NCBI RefSeq assembly: GCF_000272045.2
Contig: NZ_AJYZ02000042.1
Span: forward strand, 481,552 to 545,551
From: Vibrio crassostreae 9ZC13
GTDB lineage: Bacteria > Pseudomonadota > Gammaproteobacteria > Enterobacterales > Vibrionaceae
Direction of reading: 5' to 3'
DNA length: 64,000 bases
The notes beneath the pieces are model-generated. The model saw nothing but the letters and a program-made list of their open reading frames with translations. It was not told the origin of the DNA and did not search any database. Below, piece by piece: positions 35,796 through 45,579 of the stretch (its first letter is position 1; every line of letters starts with the position of its first letter). The translations under genes were made by a program, and so were the position numbers.

Positions 35796-36343
35796 TTCGA
35801 TTCCTCCAACAACTCTTGATACATCGGCTCAAGCGTCGATGCCCAGTTGGTTGGGTTCACGTCACCAACATGGCGGTAGCGAACTACGCCGTTAGCATCG
35901 ATTAGGAAAGTTTCAGGCGCGCCATACACGCCAAGGTCAAGACCTAGCATGCCATTACCATCAAACAGGCTAATTAGGTACGGGTTACCCAACTCTTTTA
36001 GCCAACCAACCGCTTTGTTGCGATCATCTTTGTAGTTAAGACCAATGATCTTAACGCCTTGATCCGCAAGCTTGTTCAGGTAAGAGTGCTCTGCATAACA
36101 AGTAGGACACCAAGTCGCCCACACGTTAAGAAGCAGTGGCTCGCCTTTAAAGATCGCTTGATCATGAAACTTACCTGGTTGTTCTAAGTCTTCTAGACCA
36201 AACTCAGGAACAGGCTTACCAATCAATACGGATTCTAGCTTAGTTGGGTCATCGCCCGACTGGTTGCGCATTAATTGCGTTGCAAAGATTCCAGCTAGAA
36301 CCATGAACGCAATCAATGGAATGAATAAAATCTTCTTGTTCAT
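35792..36343 (-). CDS. ccmG: CcmG/DsbE, thiol:disulfide oxidoreductase
   Basis: The 183-residue membrane-anchored thioredoxin has an anchor at residues 5-24. The active site is WATWCPTCYAEHS (Cys79, Cys82), and the acidic groove typical of CcmG and the cis-proline in VYGAPETFLID are present. It passes reducing power from DsbD to CcmH and apocytochrome c. It lies 5 bases after ccmF and overlaps ccmH. Confidence 0.94.
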   Translation of the reverse strand: MNKKILFIPLIAFMVLAGIFATQLMRNQSGDDPTKLESVLIGKPVPEFGLEDLEQPGKFHDQAIFKGEPLLLNVWATWCPTCYAEHSYLNKLADQGVKIIGLNYKDDRNKAVGWLKELGNPYLISLFDGNGMLGLDLGVYGAPETFLIDANGVVRYRHVGDVNPTNWASTLEPMYQELLEESK

Positions 36344-36348
36344 TCGAA

Positions 36349-38319
36349 TTAAGCCTCCTGCTCTTCAGCCGACTTTTTGATTGGCTTACGGAAACGGTAA
36401 CGACGGTCACTGATAGCAATAGCGCCACCAATCGACATAATCAAAGAACCTGCCCAGATCCAACGTACAAATGGTTTGTAGTAGATACGTACAGCCCAAG
36501 ATTTGTTGTCGTCTAAACGTTCACCCATTGCAATGTAAAGGTCGCGCGTTACGCCACGGTCAATCGCTGCTTCTGTCATCATAGACTTAGCTGTGGTGTA
36601 GAAACGTTTTTCAGCGTGAAGCGTGTTGATGTATTTGCCTTCTTTAGTAATTTCAAAGTCAGCAATGTAACCATCGTAGTTAGGACCATCTTTGTCACGA
36701 ACCCCTGTAAACAGGAAGCTGTATTCTTCAAGCTGGTAGCTTTCACCTGGCGCCAGACGTACATCACGTTCGATGCTGTAGTTTTGCACCATCGCGATAC
36801 CAATCACTGTCACGGCTAAACCTATGTGACCACACATCATTGCCCAGTGGCTACGAGGTAGCTTAGTTAGACCTTTCAAGAATGTATGACGGTGAGTCGC
36901 ACGCTCATGCAGCTCAAAGCCGTGCATGAAGATGATCCAGAACGCCATTACCCAACCAGCAAACGCAGTACCACTGAAGCGGTCAGACAGTAGAGCAACC
37001 ATTAGCGCACTCAAGCCAAGTGAGAGTGCACCTGAAATCAGCATTGGTTTAACAAGCTTAGACAGGTTGTCACGTTTCCAGCGGATCAGAGGACCGATAC
37101 CAAGCAGGAACGAGAACGGGATCATTAACCAGAAGAACAACATATCAAAGAATGGTGCACCGATAGATACCGAGCCCAAGCCTAACTGTTTGTGAACTAA
37201 TGGCAGTAGCGTACCTACTAACACAACGACAAGCGCTGCAATCAGTAAGATGTTGTTACCAAGCAGTGCGTTTTCACGAGAAACCAGATCGAAGTTACCG
37301 CGAACACGAACCGATGCGCCTTTAATAGCAAACAACAGCAGTGAACCACCGATAACAAAGACTAGGAAACCTAGAATAAACATACCACGAGCAGGATCCG
37401 ACGCGAATGCGTGAACCGATACCAAGATGCCCGAACGAACTAAGAATGTCCCTAGTAAGCTTAGCGAGAATGCAGAGATAGCCAGCAGTACTGTCCAAGC
37501 TTTAAATGTGCCACGCTTCTCAGTTACCGCTAGTGAGTGCATTAGAGCAGTACCAGCCAACCAAGGCATGAATGAAGCGTTTTCTACTGGATCCCAGAAC
37601 CACCAGCCACCCCAGCCAAGTTCGTAGTAAGCCCACCATGAACCTAGTGCGATACCTACCGTTAGGAATAACCAAGCTGCGATTGTCCAAGGACGCGACC
37701 AACGAGCCCATGCCGTATCAAGACGACCACTCATTAGAGAAGCGATTGCGAAAGAGAACGCAACAGAGAAACCTACATAACCCATGTAAAGCATTGGCGG
37801 GTGAATAATCAAACCCGGATCTTGCAGTAGTGGGTTCAGGTCACGGCCATCAACAGGGAAGAAAGGCAATGTACGTAAGAACGGGTTAGACGTCACGATA
37901 ATGAACAGCAAGAAGCCGACAGTAATCAGACCCATGATAGCCAAAACGCGAGCCACAGACTCTTGAGGCATACCACGACTGAATGTCGCTACTGCTACAG
38001 TCCAACCCGCTTGGATGAGAACCCAAAGCAGTAATGAACCTTCGTGCGCACCCCAAACCGCCGTAATTCGGTAGTACCAAGGTAGTTGGCTGTTTGAGTT
38101 ACTTGCTACGTATTGAATCGTAAAATCATTTGTGTAAAACGCGTAACACAAGATAAAGAACGAAATCGCTAAGAATCCGAACATACCCCACGACAACGGT
38201 CGTGCGCTGTTCATCAATAATGTGTTATTTCGAGCGGCTCCATACAATGGGAGCACGCTTAGCAGCAATGCAAGTCCCAAGGACAGGATCATCGCAAAAT
38301 GGCCGATCTCGGCTATCAT
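36349..38319 (-). CDS. ccmF: CcmF, heme lyase core subunit
   Basis: The 656-residue polytopic membrane protein attaches heme from holo-CcmE to apocytochrome c. It contains the tryptophan-rich WWD motif (GWGGWWFWDPVENASFMPWL, about residues 225-245) and about 14-15 hydrophobic segments. The conserved periplasmic histidines lie near HAFASDP, the W(A)HEGSLLLW motif and LVHKQLG, and a periplasmic domain near the C-terminus precedes the last helix. It overlaps ccmE by 4 bases (ATGA). Confidence 0.95.
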   Translation of the reverse strand: MIAEIGHFAMILSLGLALLLSVLPLYGAARNNTLLMNSARPLSWGMFGFLAISFFILCYAFYTNDFTIQYVASNSNSQLPWYYRITAVWGAHEGSLLLWVLIQAGWTVAVATFSRGMPQESVARVLAIMGLITVGFLLFIIVTSNPFLRTLPFFPVDGRDLNPLLQDPGLIIHPPMLYMGYVGFSVAFSFAIASLMSGRLDTAWARWSRPWTIAAWLFLTVGIALGSWWAYYELGWGGWWFWDPVENASFMPWLAGTALMHSLAVTEKRGTFKAWTVLLAISAFSLSLLGTFLVRSGILVSVHAFASDPARGMFILGFLVFVIGGSLLLFAIKGASVRVRGNFDLVSRENALLGNNILLIAALVVVLVGTLLPLVHKQLGLGSVSIGAPFFDMLFFWLMIPFSFLLGIGPLIRWKRDNLSKLVKPMLISGALSLGLSALMVALLSDRFSGTAFAGWVMAFWIIFMHGFELHERATHRHTFLKGLTKLPRSHWAMMCGHIGLAVTVIGIAMVQNYSIERDVRLAPGESYQLEEYSFLFTGVRDKDGPNYDGYIADFEITKEGKYINTLHAEKRFYTTAKSMMTEAAIDRGVTRDLYIAMGERLDDNKSWAVRIYYKPFVRWIWAGSLIMSIGGAIAISDRRYRFRKPIKKSAEEQEA

Positions 38320-38798
38320 TGAGCATTTCCTTCTTTTTGTTCAGTCGTGTATTGCAAAGGCTCATGGGTTTTCTTCATTGCTTCCGCAACTTCAGAAGGC
38401 ATGTACTCTTCATCGTGCTTTGCCAACACCTCAAACGCTTCGATTGTCGTTGCATTTTTAAGAACACCCTGAGCAACAATACCTTGGCCTTCACGGAAAA
38501 GATCAGGAAGGATGCCATCGTATAGAATTGTTACTTTAGGGCCTACATCTTGCAAATCAAAGCTTACACGTAGTGATTCATTGTCACGGCTTACAGAGCC
38601 GACTACGACCATGCCACCAATACGTAGGCGTTGACCAACTTCAGGTTTCTTACCATCTTTGCCGTTGACCAGCTCAGTTGGTGTGTAGAACAGATCCATG
38701 TTCTGGTTAAGTGCGTAAACCATCAATCCAACAGTCGCACTGATACCAAAAAAGATCGCTAAGACAATGCCCAGCCTCTTTTTACGTCTTGGGTTCAT
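38316..38798 (-). CDS. ccmE: CcmE, periplasmic heme chaperone
   Basis: The 160-residue protein has an N-terminal anchor (residues 9-29) and an OB-fold domain. The covalent heme ligand is His128 in VLAKHDEEYMP, with Tyr132 as the axial ligand, as in canonical CcmE. It carries heme from CcmC to CcmF. Its start overlaps the ccmD stop (ATGA) and its end overlaps ccmF, so all three are translationally coupled. Confidence 0.95.
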   Translation of the reverse strand: MNPRRKKRLGIVLAIFFGISATVGLMVYALNQNMDLFYTPTELVNGKDGKKPEVGQRLRIGGMVVVGSVSRDNESLRVSFDLQDVGPKVTILYDGILPDLFREGQGIVAQGVLKNATTIEAFEVLAKHDEEYMPSEVAEAMKKTHEPLQYTTEQKEGNAQ

Positions 38799-39001
38799 AG
38801 AGTGTTCTCCATATTTTTTGCTGCATCGATACGAGCTTGACGATCAATCTTAGCTTGTACTTCATTTAGTAATTGCTTACCACGACGAACGCTTACGACC
38901 AGTAAAATGATCATCGCGAGAAATGTGATTCCAAATGCACTCCATACATAGGAGGCATAGCCTCCCATGGCAAAGAAATCACTCAAAGATTCAAAATACA
39001 T
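38795..39001 (-). CDS. ccmD: CcmD, small membrane subunit
   Basis: The 68-residue protein has one membrane helix (about residues 17-38) and a basic cytosolic tail (RRGKQLLNEVQAKIDRQARIDAAK). It helps release holo-CcmE from the CcmABC complex. The N-terminal FFAMGGYASYVWSAFG matches the CcmD signature. It lies 14 bases after ccmC and overlaps ccmE. Confidence 0.92.
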   Translation of the reverse strand: MYFESLSDFFAMGGYASYVWSAFGITFLAMIILLVVSVRRGKQLLNEVQAKIDRQARIDAAKNMENTL

Positions 39002-39015
39002 AATTACCTACCCTA

Positions 39016-39756
39016 CTACGCTTTTTCAGCCGCAAGCTTGCGAACCCATGGACGGTGACTTTCTTTACTGATAATTTCGTTACGGAAACGAACCATAGTC
39101 ACAGCACCAAAGAAAAAGGCGAAGCCGAAGATGTTAAGAAGAAGCGGCCATAACATGTCACTTGAAATAGAAGGCTTGTCGAACTTAGTGATCGTCGCGC
39201 CTTGGTGAAGTGTGTTCCACCACTCTACTGAAAAGTGAATGATAGGTAGGTTGATGACACCAACGATAGCCAAAATGCCTGCCGCTTTTGCTGCTGTTTT
39301 TTGGTCGTCAAAAGCGTGGTGTAGTGCAATCACACCCAAGTATAGGAATAGAAGAATCAGCTCTGAGGTTAAACGCGCATCCCAAACCCACCAGGCGCCC
39401 CACATTGGTTTACCCCAAACAGCGCCGGTTAGTAACGCAATGAAGGTAAACACAGCACCAATCGGTGCCATCGCCAGTGCGGCCATGTCTGATAGCCTTA
39501 CCTGCCATACCAAACCGATAAAGGCAGCAATCGCCATCGACATGTAAACGCCCATAGACCAGATTGCAGACGGTACATGGATGTAGATGATACGGAAGCT
39601 ATCGCCTTGTTGGTAATCAGAAGGCGCAAATGCAAGCCCCCACACGGTACCGACGGATAGACACAATAGCGCTAGGATCGAAAACCATGGCAAAAGTTTA
39701 CCAGCAAGCTGATAAGAGGTTTCTGCTTTGGCATAGGGATGGAGCCATTTCCACAT
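39016..39756 (-). CDS. ccmC: CcmC, heme export/loading subunit
   Basis: The 246-residue, six-helix membrane protein loads heme onto CcmE. The WWD motif reads WGAWWVWDARLTSELIL (about residues 121-137), with flanking histidines in YIHVPSAIWS and IHFSVEWWNTLHQG. It follows ccmB after an unusually long 148-base gap in an otherwise overlapping operon. The gap is A/T-rich and may carry an internal promoter, but no clear one was identified. Confidence 0.95.
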   Translation of the reverse strand: MWKWLHPYAKAETSYQLAGKLLPWFSILALLCLSVGTVWGLAFAPSDYQQGDSFRIIYIHVPSAIWSMGVYMSMAIAAFIGLVWQVRLSDMAALAMAPIGAVFTFIALLTGAVWGKPMWGAWWVWDARLTSELILLFLYLGVIALHHAFDDQKTAAKAAGILAIVGVINLPIIHFSVEWWNTLHQGATITKFDKPSISSDMLWPLLLNIFGFAFFFGAVTMVRFRNEIISKESHRPWVRKLAAEKA

Positions 39757-39904
39757 GTTGTAATCTCACTCTTACTTCATATTGCTTACAGCTATTAAAG
39801 CTATAATTATAATAATTTTATTTGTCTTGCTTTCAGTTTTATTGACTCTATGAGTCCAATCGTCACATTTGGTTCACATTGGCTATACGATAACGGAACC
39901 CCAA

Positions 39905-40582
39905 TCAGTTCACACTCACTCTAAGTGCGGCACTGATCGCAAAAGGCGTCATAGTCATCGCACCCATTAACATTGCCCCAAGCACCGCCAATTGGCCGTT
40001 GTACGCAACGCCCAAAGCCGCAGCGTCAATCGCTGACGTCGCGAAAATCAAAATGGGGATGTAAAGCGGCAAGATTAACAGGCTTAACAGGACTCCGCCC
40101 TTCTGTAACCCAACGGTTAACGCAACACCAATCGCACCAATAAAACTCAATGCGGGTGTTCCTACCAGCAAGGTCAACACAACTGAGAGCCATGTATCAA
40201 AATCTAAAGACAACAAAACAGCCAATAATGGGCTGATTAAAATCAATGGTAACCCGGTCAACAACCAGTGTGCTATGACCTTGGACAATACTACCAACTG
40301 CAACGGGATTGGCATCAGCATCATCTGTTCAAGGGCGCCATCTTGAAAATCATCACGGAAAAGACGCTCTAAAGAGAGCAATGCAGAGAGCAAAGCGGCC
40401 ACCCAAACAATACCCGCAGCAATACGCGCAAGTAGGTTTGGCTCTGGGCCAATACTCAAAGGGAAAAGCGTGATAACAATGATGAAGAACCACAAAGGGT
40501 TAAAGATATCCGCTTGACGTCGAAACGCGATAAGCAGTTCGCGTCGGATAATCGTGGTCATTGAAGAGATCATATTACTCAC
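39905..40582 (-). CDS. ccmB: CcmB, ABC-type membrane subunit
   Basis: The 225-residue, six-helix inner-membrane protein pairs with the CcmA ATPase and associates with CcmC and CcmD to free heme-loaded CcmE. The family stretch FRRQADIFNPLWFFIIVITLFPLSIGPEP near the N-terminus and FRDDFQDGALEQMMLMPIP are diagnostic. It overlaps ccmA by 8 bases. Confidence 0.94.
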   Translation of the reverse strand: MSNMISSMTTIIRRELLIAFRRQADIFNPLWFFIIVITLFPLSIGPEPNLLARIAAGIVWVAALLSALLSLERLFRDDFQDGALEQMMLMPIPLQLVVLSKVIAHWLLTGLPLILISPLLAVLLSLDFDTWLSVVLTLLVGTPALSFIGAIGVALTVGLQKGGVLLSLLILPLYIPILIFATSAIDAAALGVAYNGQLAVLGAMLMGAMTMTPFAISAALRVSVN

Positions 40583-41192
40583 CCAACTTTATTTTTCTTA
40601 GTTTCGGGCTATCAGCAAACATATCTTGGTGTGTGGTTAACAACACAATGCCACCGTTGTCTGCATGCTGAGAAAAAAGAGATTCGAGAACTTTCACGCC
40701 CTGCTTATCGATGGCAGTCAGCGGCTCATCGAGAATCCACAACATTTGCTTGCTCAACCACAGGCGAGCCAACGCTACTCGGCGCTGTTGGCCTGCTGAA
40801 AGTTGCCCCGCAGGTACGTCTTCTCTGCCCGCAAGCCCCACTTGAGCCAGCGCGTGATAAAGCTCTTCTTTGCTGGTACCGCCACTGTGAATAGACTGAT
40901 AAAAGCTCAGATTCTCATAAGCACTAAGTTCGCGCTTTACACCTGTTTGGTGACCAAGAAAAAGTAAATTTTGATGATAAACATCTCGACTCGATTCAAT
41001 AGACTCACCATCCCAAGAGATAGTGCCGTCATCGCGATCGCCTAAGCCAGTAATAATCCTAAGGAGTGTCGTTTTCCCGGTACCGTTACGACCTTCAACT
41101 TGAACCAGCTCACCTGGTTTCAATTGAAAAGACAACGATTCAAACAGAATCCTGTCGTCACGAATAGCAGTTAAATTTGAGACTTCTAGCAT
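40575..41192 (-). CDS. ccmA: CcmA, ABC ATPase of heme maturation
   Basis: The 205-residue ATPase has Walker A GRNGTGKTTLL (about residues 34-44), signature LSAGQQRRVALARL (about 127) and Walker B LWILDEPLTAID (about 147). ATP use releases holo-CcmE from CcmC/D. The start at 41192 (MLEVSNLTAIRDDR) matches the family; the longer frame to 41240 adds 16 unconserved residues. It is first in the ccm operon. The upstream 41193-41392 carries its promoter region, with no other gene seen. Confidence 0.94.
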   Translation of the reverse strand: MLEVSNLTAIRDDRILFESLSFQLKPGELVQVEGRNGTGKTTLLRIITGLGDRDDGTISWDGESIESSRDVYHQNLLFLGHQTGVKRELSAYENLSFYQSIHSGGTSKEELYHALAQVGLAGREDVPAGQLSAGQQRRVALARLWLSKQMLWILDEPLTAIDKQGVKVLESLFSQHADNGGIVLLTTHQDMFADSPKLRKIKLGE

Positions 41193-41392
41193 AGGTAAAT
41201 TTAGTCGAGTAATGAGAGCGCTATAGTAGCACACCAACATGGTGACAAAACAGGACTAGGCGTTTTCGATAGAACAAAGTCGGTAAGAAACTGTTACCAC
41301 CTCATCACAATTTACACATTTTCATCAACAAACAAGATATTGTCGTAGATACAAGCACTTATAAACATCGTTCTATATAGACCGGGCAGGCA

Positions 41393-41418
41393 TAAAAAAA
41401 GAAGCCGAAGCTTCTTTT
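41393..41418 (-). terminator. terminator of the flagellar/chemotaxis operon
   Basis: AAAAGAAGC (41397-41405) pairs with GCTTCTTTT (41410-41418) around CGAA. On the minus strand a run of T residues follows. It lies 53 bases past the DUF2802 stop. Confidence 0.85.
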
Positions 41419-41470
41419 AAGAGGAATACGTAATAAACATCAATTGCTCAATACGAATTAAGCGCTCAAT

Positions 41471-41983
41471 TTAACGACGTCGAGGCGGGTCTCTGCGATC
41501 GCGAGAGGCATCGGGTTGCTGATCGTACGATGAAGGGTTACTTCTCAACGAAGGGACTTTTTCCTTACCCGCGAGCTTATTCTGTAGAGACATCATCAGC
41601 TCAGCTTCCGCTTTAGGTAATTCACACTCTTCGATCAGTTCGTTTATCCCGGCACCAAGCTGAACCATTTTCGTTGCACGCGTGTACAAGCGTCCATCGG
41701 TGTCAGCATGTTCCAACTCAACAATGCGTTCATTCAAGTGCTTTATCAGATCTTGCTGTTCCGTCACTTTCTGGCCAAGGCCAACCACAACAGAGCGAAC
41801 CTCAAGTAATTGCTTACTCGATTTTTGAAGCTCTTTGTCCAAGTTACGAACTTGCAGGCGTGACTGATCGAGCTGCTTTTGAATCGCACGTTTTACTTTG
41901 CTAATCAAAATCAGGATAAATAACGTAAAAACCCCAACGCCTGATATCAGAGCGACAGGGCTTAAAGGAAGCGCTTCAAACAT
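41471..41983 (-). CDS. DUF2802 membrane/coiled-coil protein
   Basis: The 170-residue protein is of the DUF2802 type found at the end of polar flagellar/chemotaxis operons in vibrios and pseudomonads. One N-terminal membrane segment (about residues 9-28) is followed by a coiled coil (about 35-95: LDQSRLQVRNLDKELQKSS, then LIKHLNERIVELEH). A conserved helical motif follows (MVQLGAGINELIEECELPKAEAELMMSLQ). The tail is very basic (DRRDPPRRR). It abuts cheW with a one-base overlap. Its function is unknown; the context suggests a polar chemotaxis or flagellar accessory. Confidence 0.8.
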   Translation of the reverse strand: MFEALPLSPVALISGVGVFTLFILILISKVKRAIQKQLDQSRLQVRNLDKELQKSSKQLLEVRSVVVGLGQKVTEQQDLIKHLNERIVELEHADTDGRLYTRATKMVQLGAGINELIEECELPKAEAELMMSLQNKLAGKEKVPSLRSNPSSYDQQPDASRDRRDPPRRR

Positions 41984-42477
41984 TACAGGTGAGCCATCTC
42001 ATCCCATTCGTCTTCGCTTAGTAGTTTGTTTAGATCTACTAAGATAAGTAGCTTGCCATCTCGGTTACTTACACCTTGGATGAACTTAGCACTTTCATCA
42101 GTACCAACACTTGGCGTTGTGTCGATTTCAGAAGAACGCAGGTAAACCACTTCAGCAACGCTATCTACTAGAATGCCAATTACTTGACGCTCAGATTCAA
42201 TAACGATGATACGAGTGTTGTCTGTGATTTCACCTTGCATCAAACCAAAGCGAGAACGAGTGTCGATAACAGTAACAACGTTACCACGTAGGTTAATAAT
42301 ACCTAGAACGTAATCTGGAGCACCCGGTACTGGAGCAATTTCGCTGTAACGTAGTACTTCACGTACTTGCATTACGTTGATGCCGTAAGTTTCTTCTTCT
42401 AGCTGGAAAGTCACCCATTGAAGTACTTCATCATTCGTTTGCTCTTTTCTTACTTCAACTTCACTCATATGAGACAT
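41983..42477 (-). CDS. cheW: CheW, chemotaxis coupling protein
   Basis: The 164-residue adaptor links chemoreceptors to CheA. The CheW fold spans about residues 18-158, with VTFQLEEETYGINVMQVREVLRYSEIAPVP and GIINLRGNVVTVIDTRSRFG as core motifs. It lies downstream of parP, separated by 72 bases with degenerate repeats, and overlaps the DUF2802 gene by one base. Confidence 0.95.
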   Translation of the reverse strand: MSHMSEVEVRKEQTNDEVLQWVTFQLEEETYGINVMQVREVLRYSEIAPVPGAPDYVLGIINLRGNVVTVIDTRSRFGLMQGEITDNTRIIVIESERQVIGILVDSVAEVVYLRSSEIDTTPSVGTDESAKFIQGVSNRDGKLLILVDLNKLLSEDEWDEMAHL

Positions 42478-42518
42478 AGATAATCCTCTTGCCGTCGTTA
42501 CCGACCACTATTATTAAC

Positions 42519-42549
42519 TTGATGCTTATTGTTAGCCCAATGCTTATTA

Positions 42550-42575
<26 letters not shown>
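42519..42575. repeat. degenerate tandem repeat at the parP end
   Basis: Three imperfect units of about 17-21 bases, each with TG/AATGCTT and ending TAGC, occur at 42519-42537, 42538-42554 and 42555-42575. The last two include the end of parP. It may reflect slippage. Confidence 0.45.
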
Positions 42576-43648
<1,073 letters not shown>

Positions 43649-43662
<14 letters not shown>

Positions 43663-44431
43663 TTATCGCCAACCTTTCGAGATAAATAAGCAACTGTTTA
43701 TAAGCAAATACACCACGGCTACCCGATGCAAAATGAGAGGCTGGCAAGCGCTTTAGGCTCGCATCTCGAAACTTGGTATCAATCGGCACAGCAGACGTCC
43801 AAACTTGGTTTGGGTAATCATCTTTGAGCTGCGTTAATGTTTGCAGTGAGGCTTTGGTTCGCTTGTCGTACATCGTCGGGACAATCGTCACCTTAAACGG
43901 TGTTTTGCGCGACTTCTGCATAATGGTCAAAGTGCGAATCATGCGCTCTAAGCCCTTCATCGCCAAAAATTCCGTCTGTACCGGAATCAATATACGATCG
44001 CTTGCAGCCAATGCATTGACCATCATCACACCAAGAATTGGCGGGCAATCGATCAACACATAGTCGTAGTCATCTTTTAAAGCGGCCAAAGCACGCTTCA
44101 AGATCAACCCCATGCCGCTTCGATTTCCCATTACACGGTCTAATGTCGCCAAAGACATATGCGCAGGGATAATATCGATACCTTCGACTTCCGTTTGTAA
44201 AAGCAAAGGTCTTACCGTCTGCGCGTTAAATTCACGCAGCTGGAACAGATCAAACAGGCTCGATTCCACCGTATCTGAATCGTAACCCAGATAGGTGGTC
44301 AGTGATGCATGTGGGTCAGTATCAACCAACAGAACACGGTGCCCCTTCAACGCAAGTAAACCTGCTAGAGTCACGGTCGTGGTCGTTTTACCAACACCAC
44401 CTTTTTGGTTTGCAACACTCCAAACAATCAT
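43649..44431 (-). CDS. parC: ParC, ParA-like ATPase for polar chemotaxis arrays
   Basis: The 260-residue ParA/MinD-type ATPase has the deviant Walker A KGGVGKTTT (about residues 10-18), with VDTDPHASLT following and Walker B LIDCPPILGVM. In Vibrio the ParA-like protein within the chemotaxis operon, called ParC, recruits ParP and thereby chemotaxis arrays to the old pole and to the new pole before division. It is unrelated to topoisomerase ParC. It sits between cheB (10-base gap) and parP (overlap). Assignment rests on position plus family. Confidence 0.88.
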
Positions 44432-44441
44432 TTCGATTTAC

Positions 44442-45566
44442 CTAAGCTAACCCAACTTCGACCAAGATCCTTTCCGCGATACGGTCTAGAGGGAGGTCTT
44501 CAGTAGAAATGCCAGCTTTTGCTACAGCTTGAGGCATACCATATACAACACAGCTATCTTCGTCTTGTGCCCAAATTGTCGAGCCCGCAGTTTTCAACAT
44601 ACGCGAACCTTCTCGACCATCTGCGCCCATACCAGTCAGGATCATAGACAACACTTTGTCGCCGTAGATCTTCGCTGCAGAGCCGAATGTGACATCCACA
44701 CAAGGCTTGTAGTTCATGCGGTCGCCGCCATCGATAATTCTTAGACGTGCAGACCCTGCGCGGCCATCCACCATCATCTGTTTACCACCCGGAGCAAGAT
44801 ACGCCACGCCAGGTTTTAACACATCACCGTCTTGCGCTTCGCGAACTTCAATCTTACACAAGGTGTTCAATCGGCTCGCAAAAGCAGCAGTGAATGTTGC
44901 TGGCATATGCTGAACTAACACAATTGGGTGTGGATAGTTAGCAGGGATGCGAGTCAAAATCTTCTGTAGAGCAACAGGGCCGCCAGTCGACGTACCAATT
45001 GCTGTTAATTGATACTTCTTACCTGACGCTCTGAATTTTGCCGTTGATGCAACCGCAGGCTTCGCTGTCGAAGTCGAAGCTGCTGTTGAAATCGGTTGGC
45101 GCAATGGCGTAGATGTTGCAGTCGTCGCAGTCGCTCTCGGCGCAATAGGAGCACGGCGCATAAACGCACGCTTCGCTGCAATCTGAATCACACGCTGTTG
45201 AAGCAATGCAACTGCATCGTCGCGGTTACGTGCAATGTCTTCAAACTTCTTAGGAAGGAAGTCGAGAGCACCTGCATCTAACGCATCTAACGTTGCTCTC
45301 GCTCCATCATGCGTTAACGATGAAAACATCAAAATAGGCGTTGGAGACGCGGCCATGATTTCACGAACGGCAGTGATACCGTCCATGACAGGCATTTCAA
45401 TATCCATCGTGATTACGTCAGGTCTTAGCTGTTTCGCTTTTTCAACGGCTTCTTTACCGTTTACTGCTACATCAATGACTTCTAGGCGAGCCTCTGAGTT
45501 GATGATCTCGCTAACGCGACGACGAAAGAAACTCGAATCATCAACGACTAATACTTTAATCGCCAT
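44442..45566 (-). CDS. cheB: CheB, receptor methylesterase
   Basis: The 374-residue enzyme removes methyl groups and deamidates chemoreceptors during adaptation. The receiver domain has Asp55 in VITMDIEMPVMDG. An Ala/Thr/Ser-rich linker (about 140-180) follows. The catalytic domain has Ser in GTSTGGPVALQ, His in VLVQHMPATFT and Asp in TGMGADGREGS. It lies 13 bases after cheA and before parC. Phosphorylation by CheA activates it. Confidence 0.95.
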   Translation of the reverse strand: MAIKVLVVDDSSFFRRRVSEIINSEARLEVIDVAVNGKEAVEKAKQLRPDVITMDIEMPVMDGITAVREIMAASPTPILMFSSLTHDGARATLDALDAGALDFLPKKFEDIARNRDDAVALLQQRVIQIAAKRAFMRRAPIAPRATATTATSTPLRQPISTAASTSTAKPAVASTAKFRASGKKYQLTAIGTSTGGPVALQKILTRIPANYPHPIVLVQHMPATFTAAFASRLNTLCKIEVREAQDGDVLKPGVAYLAPGGKQMMVDGRAGSARLRIIDGGDRMNYKPCVDVTFGSAAKIYGDKVLSMILTGMGADGREGSRMLKTAGSTIWAQDEDSCVVYGMPQAVAKAGISTEDLPLDRIAERILVEVGLA

Positions 45567-45579
45567 ATTTATCCTTAAA

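Noticed and set aside
41674..41904. Plus-strand frame opposite the DUF2802 gene
   Set aside because: It is antisense to a coiled-coil coding region, with no ribosome site or conservation cues.
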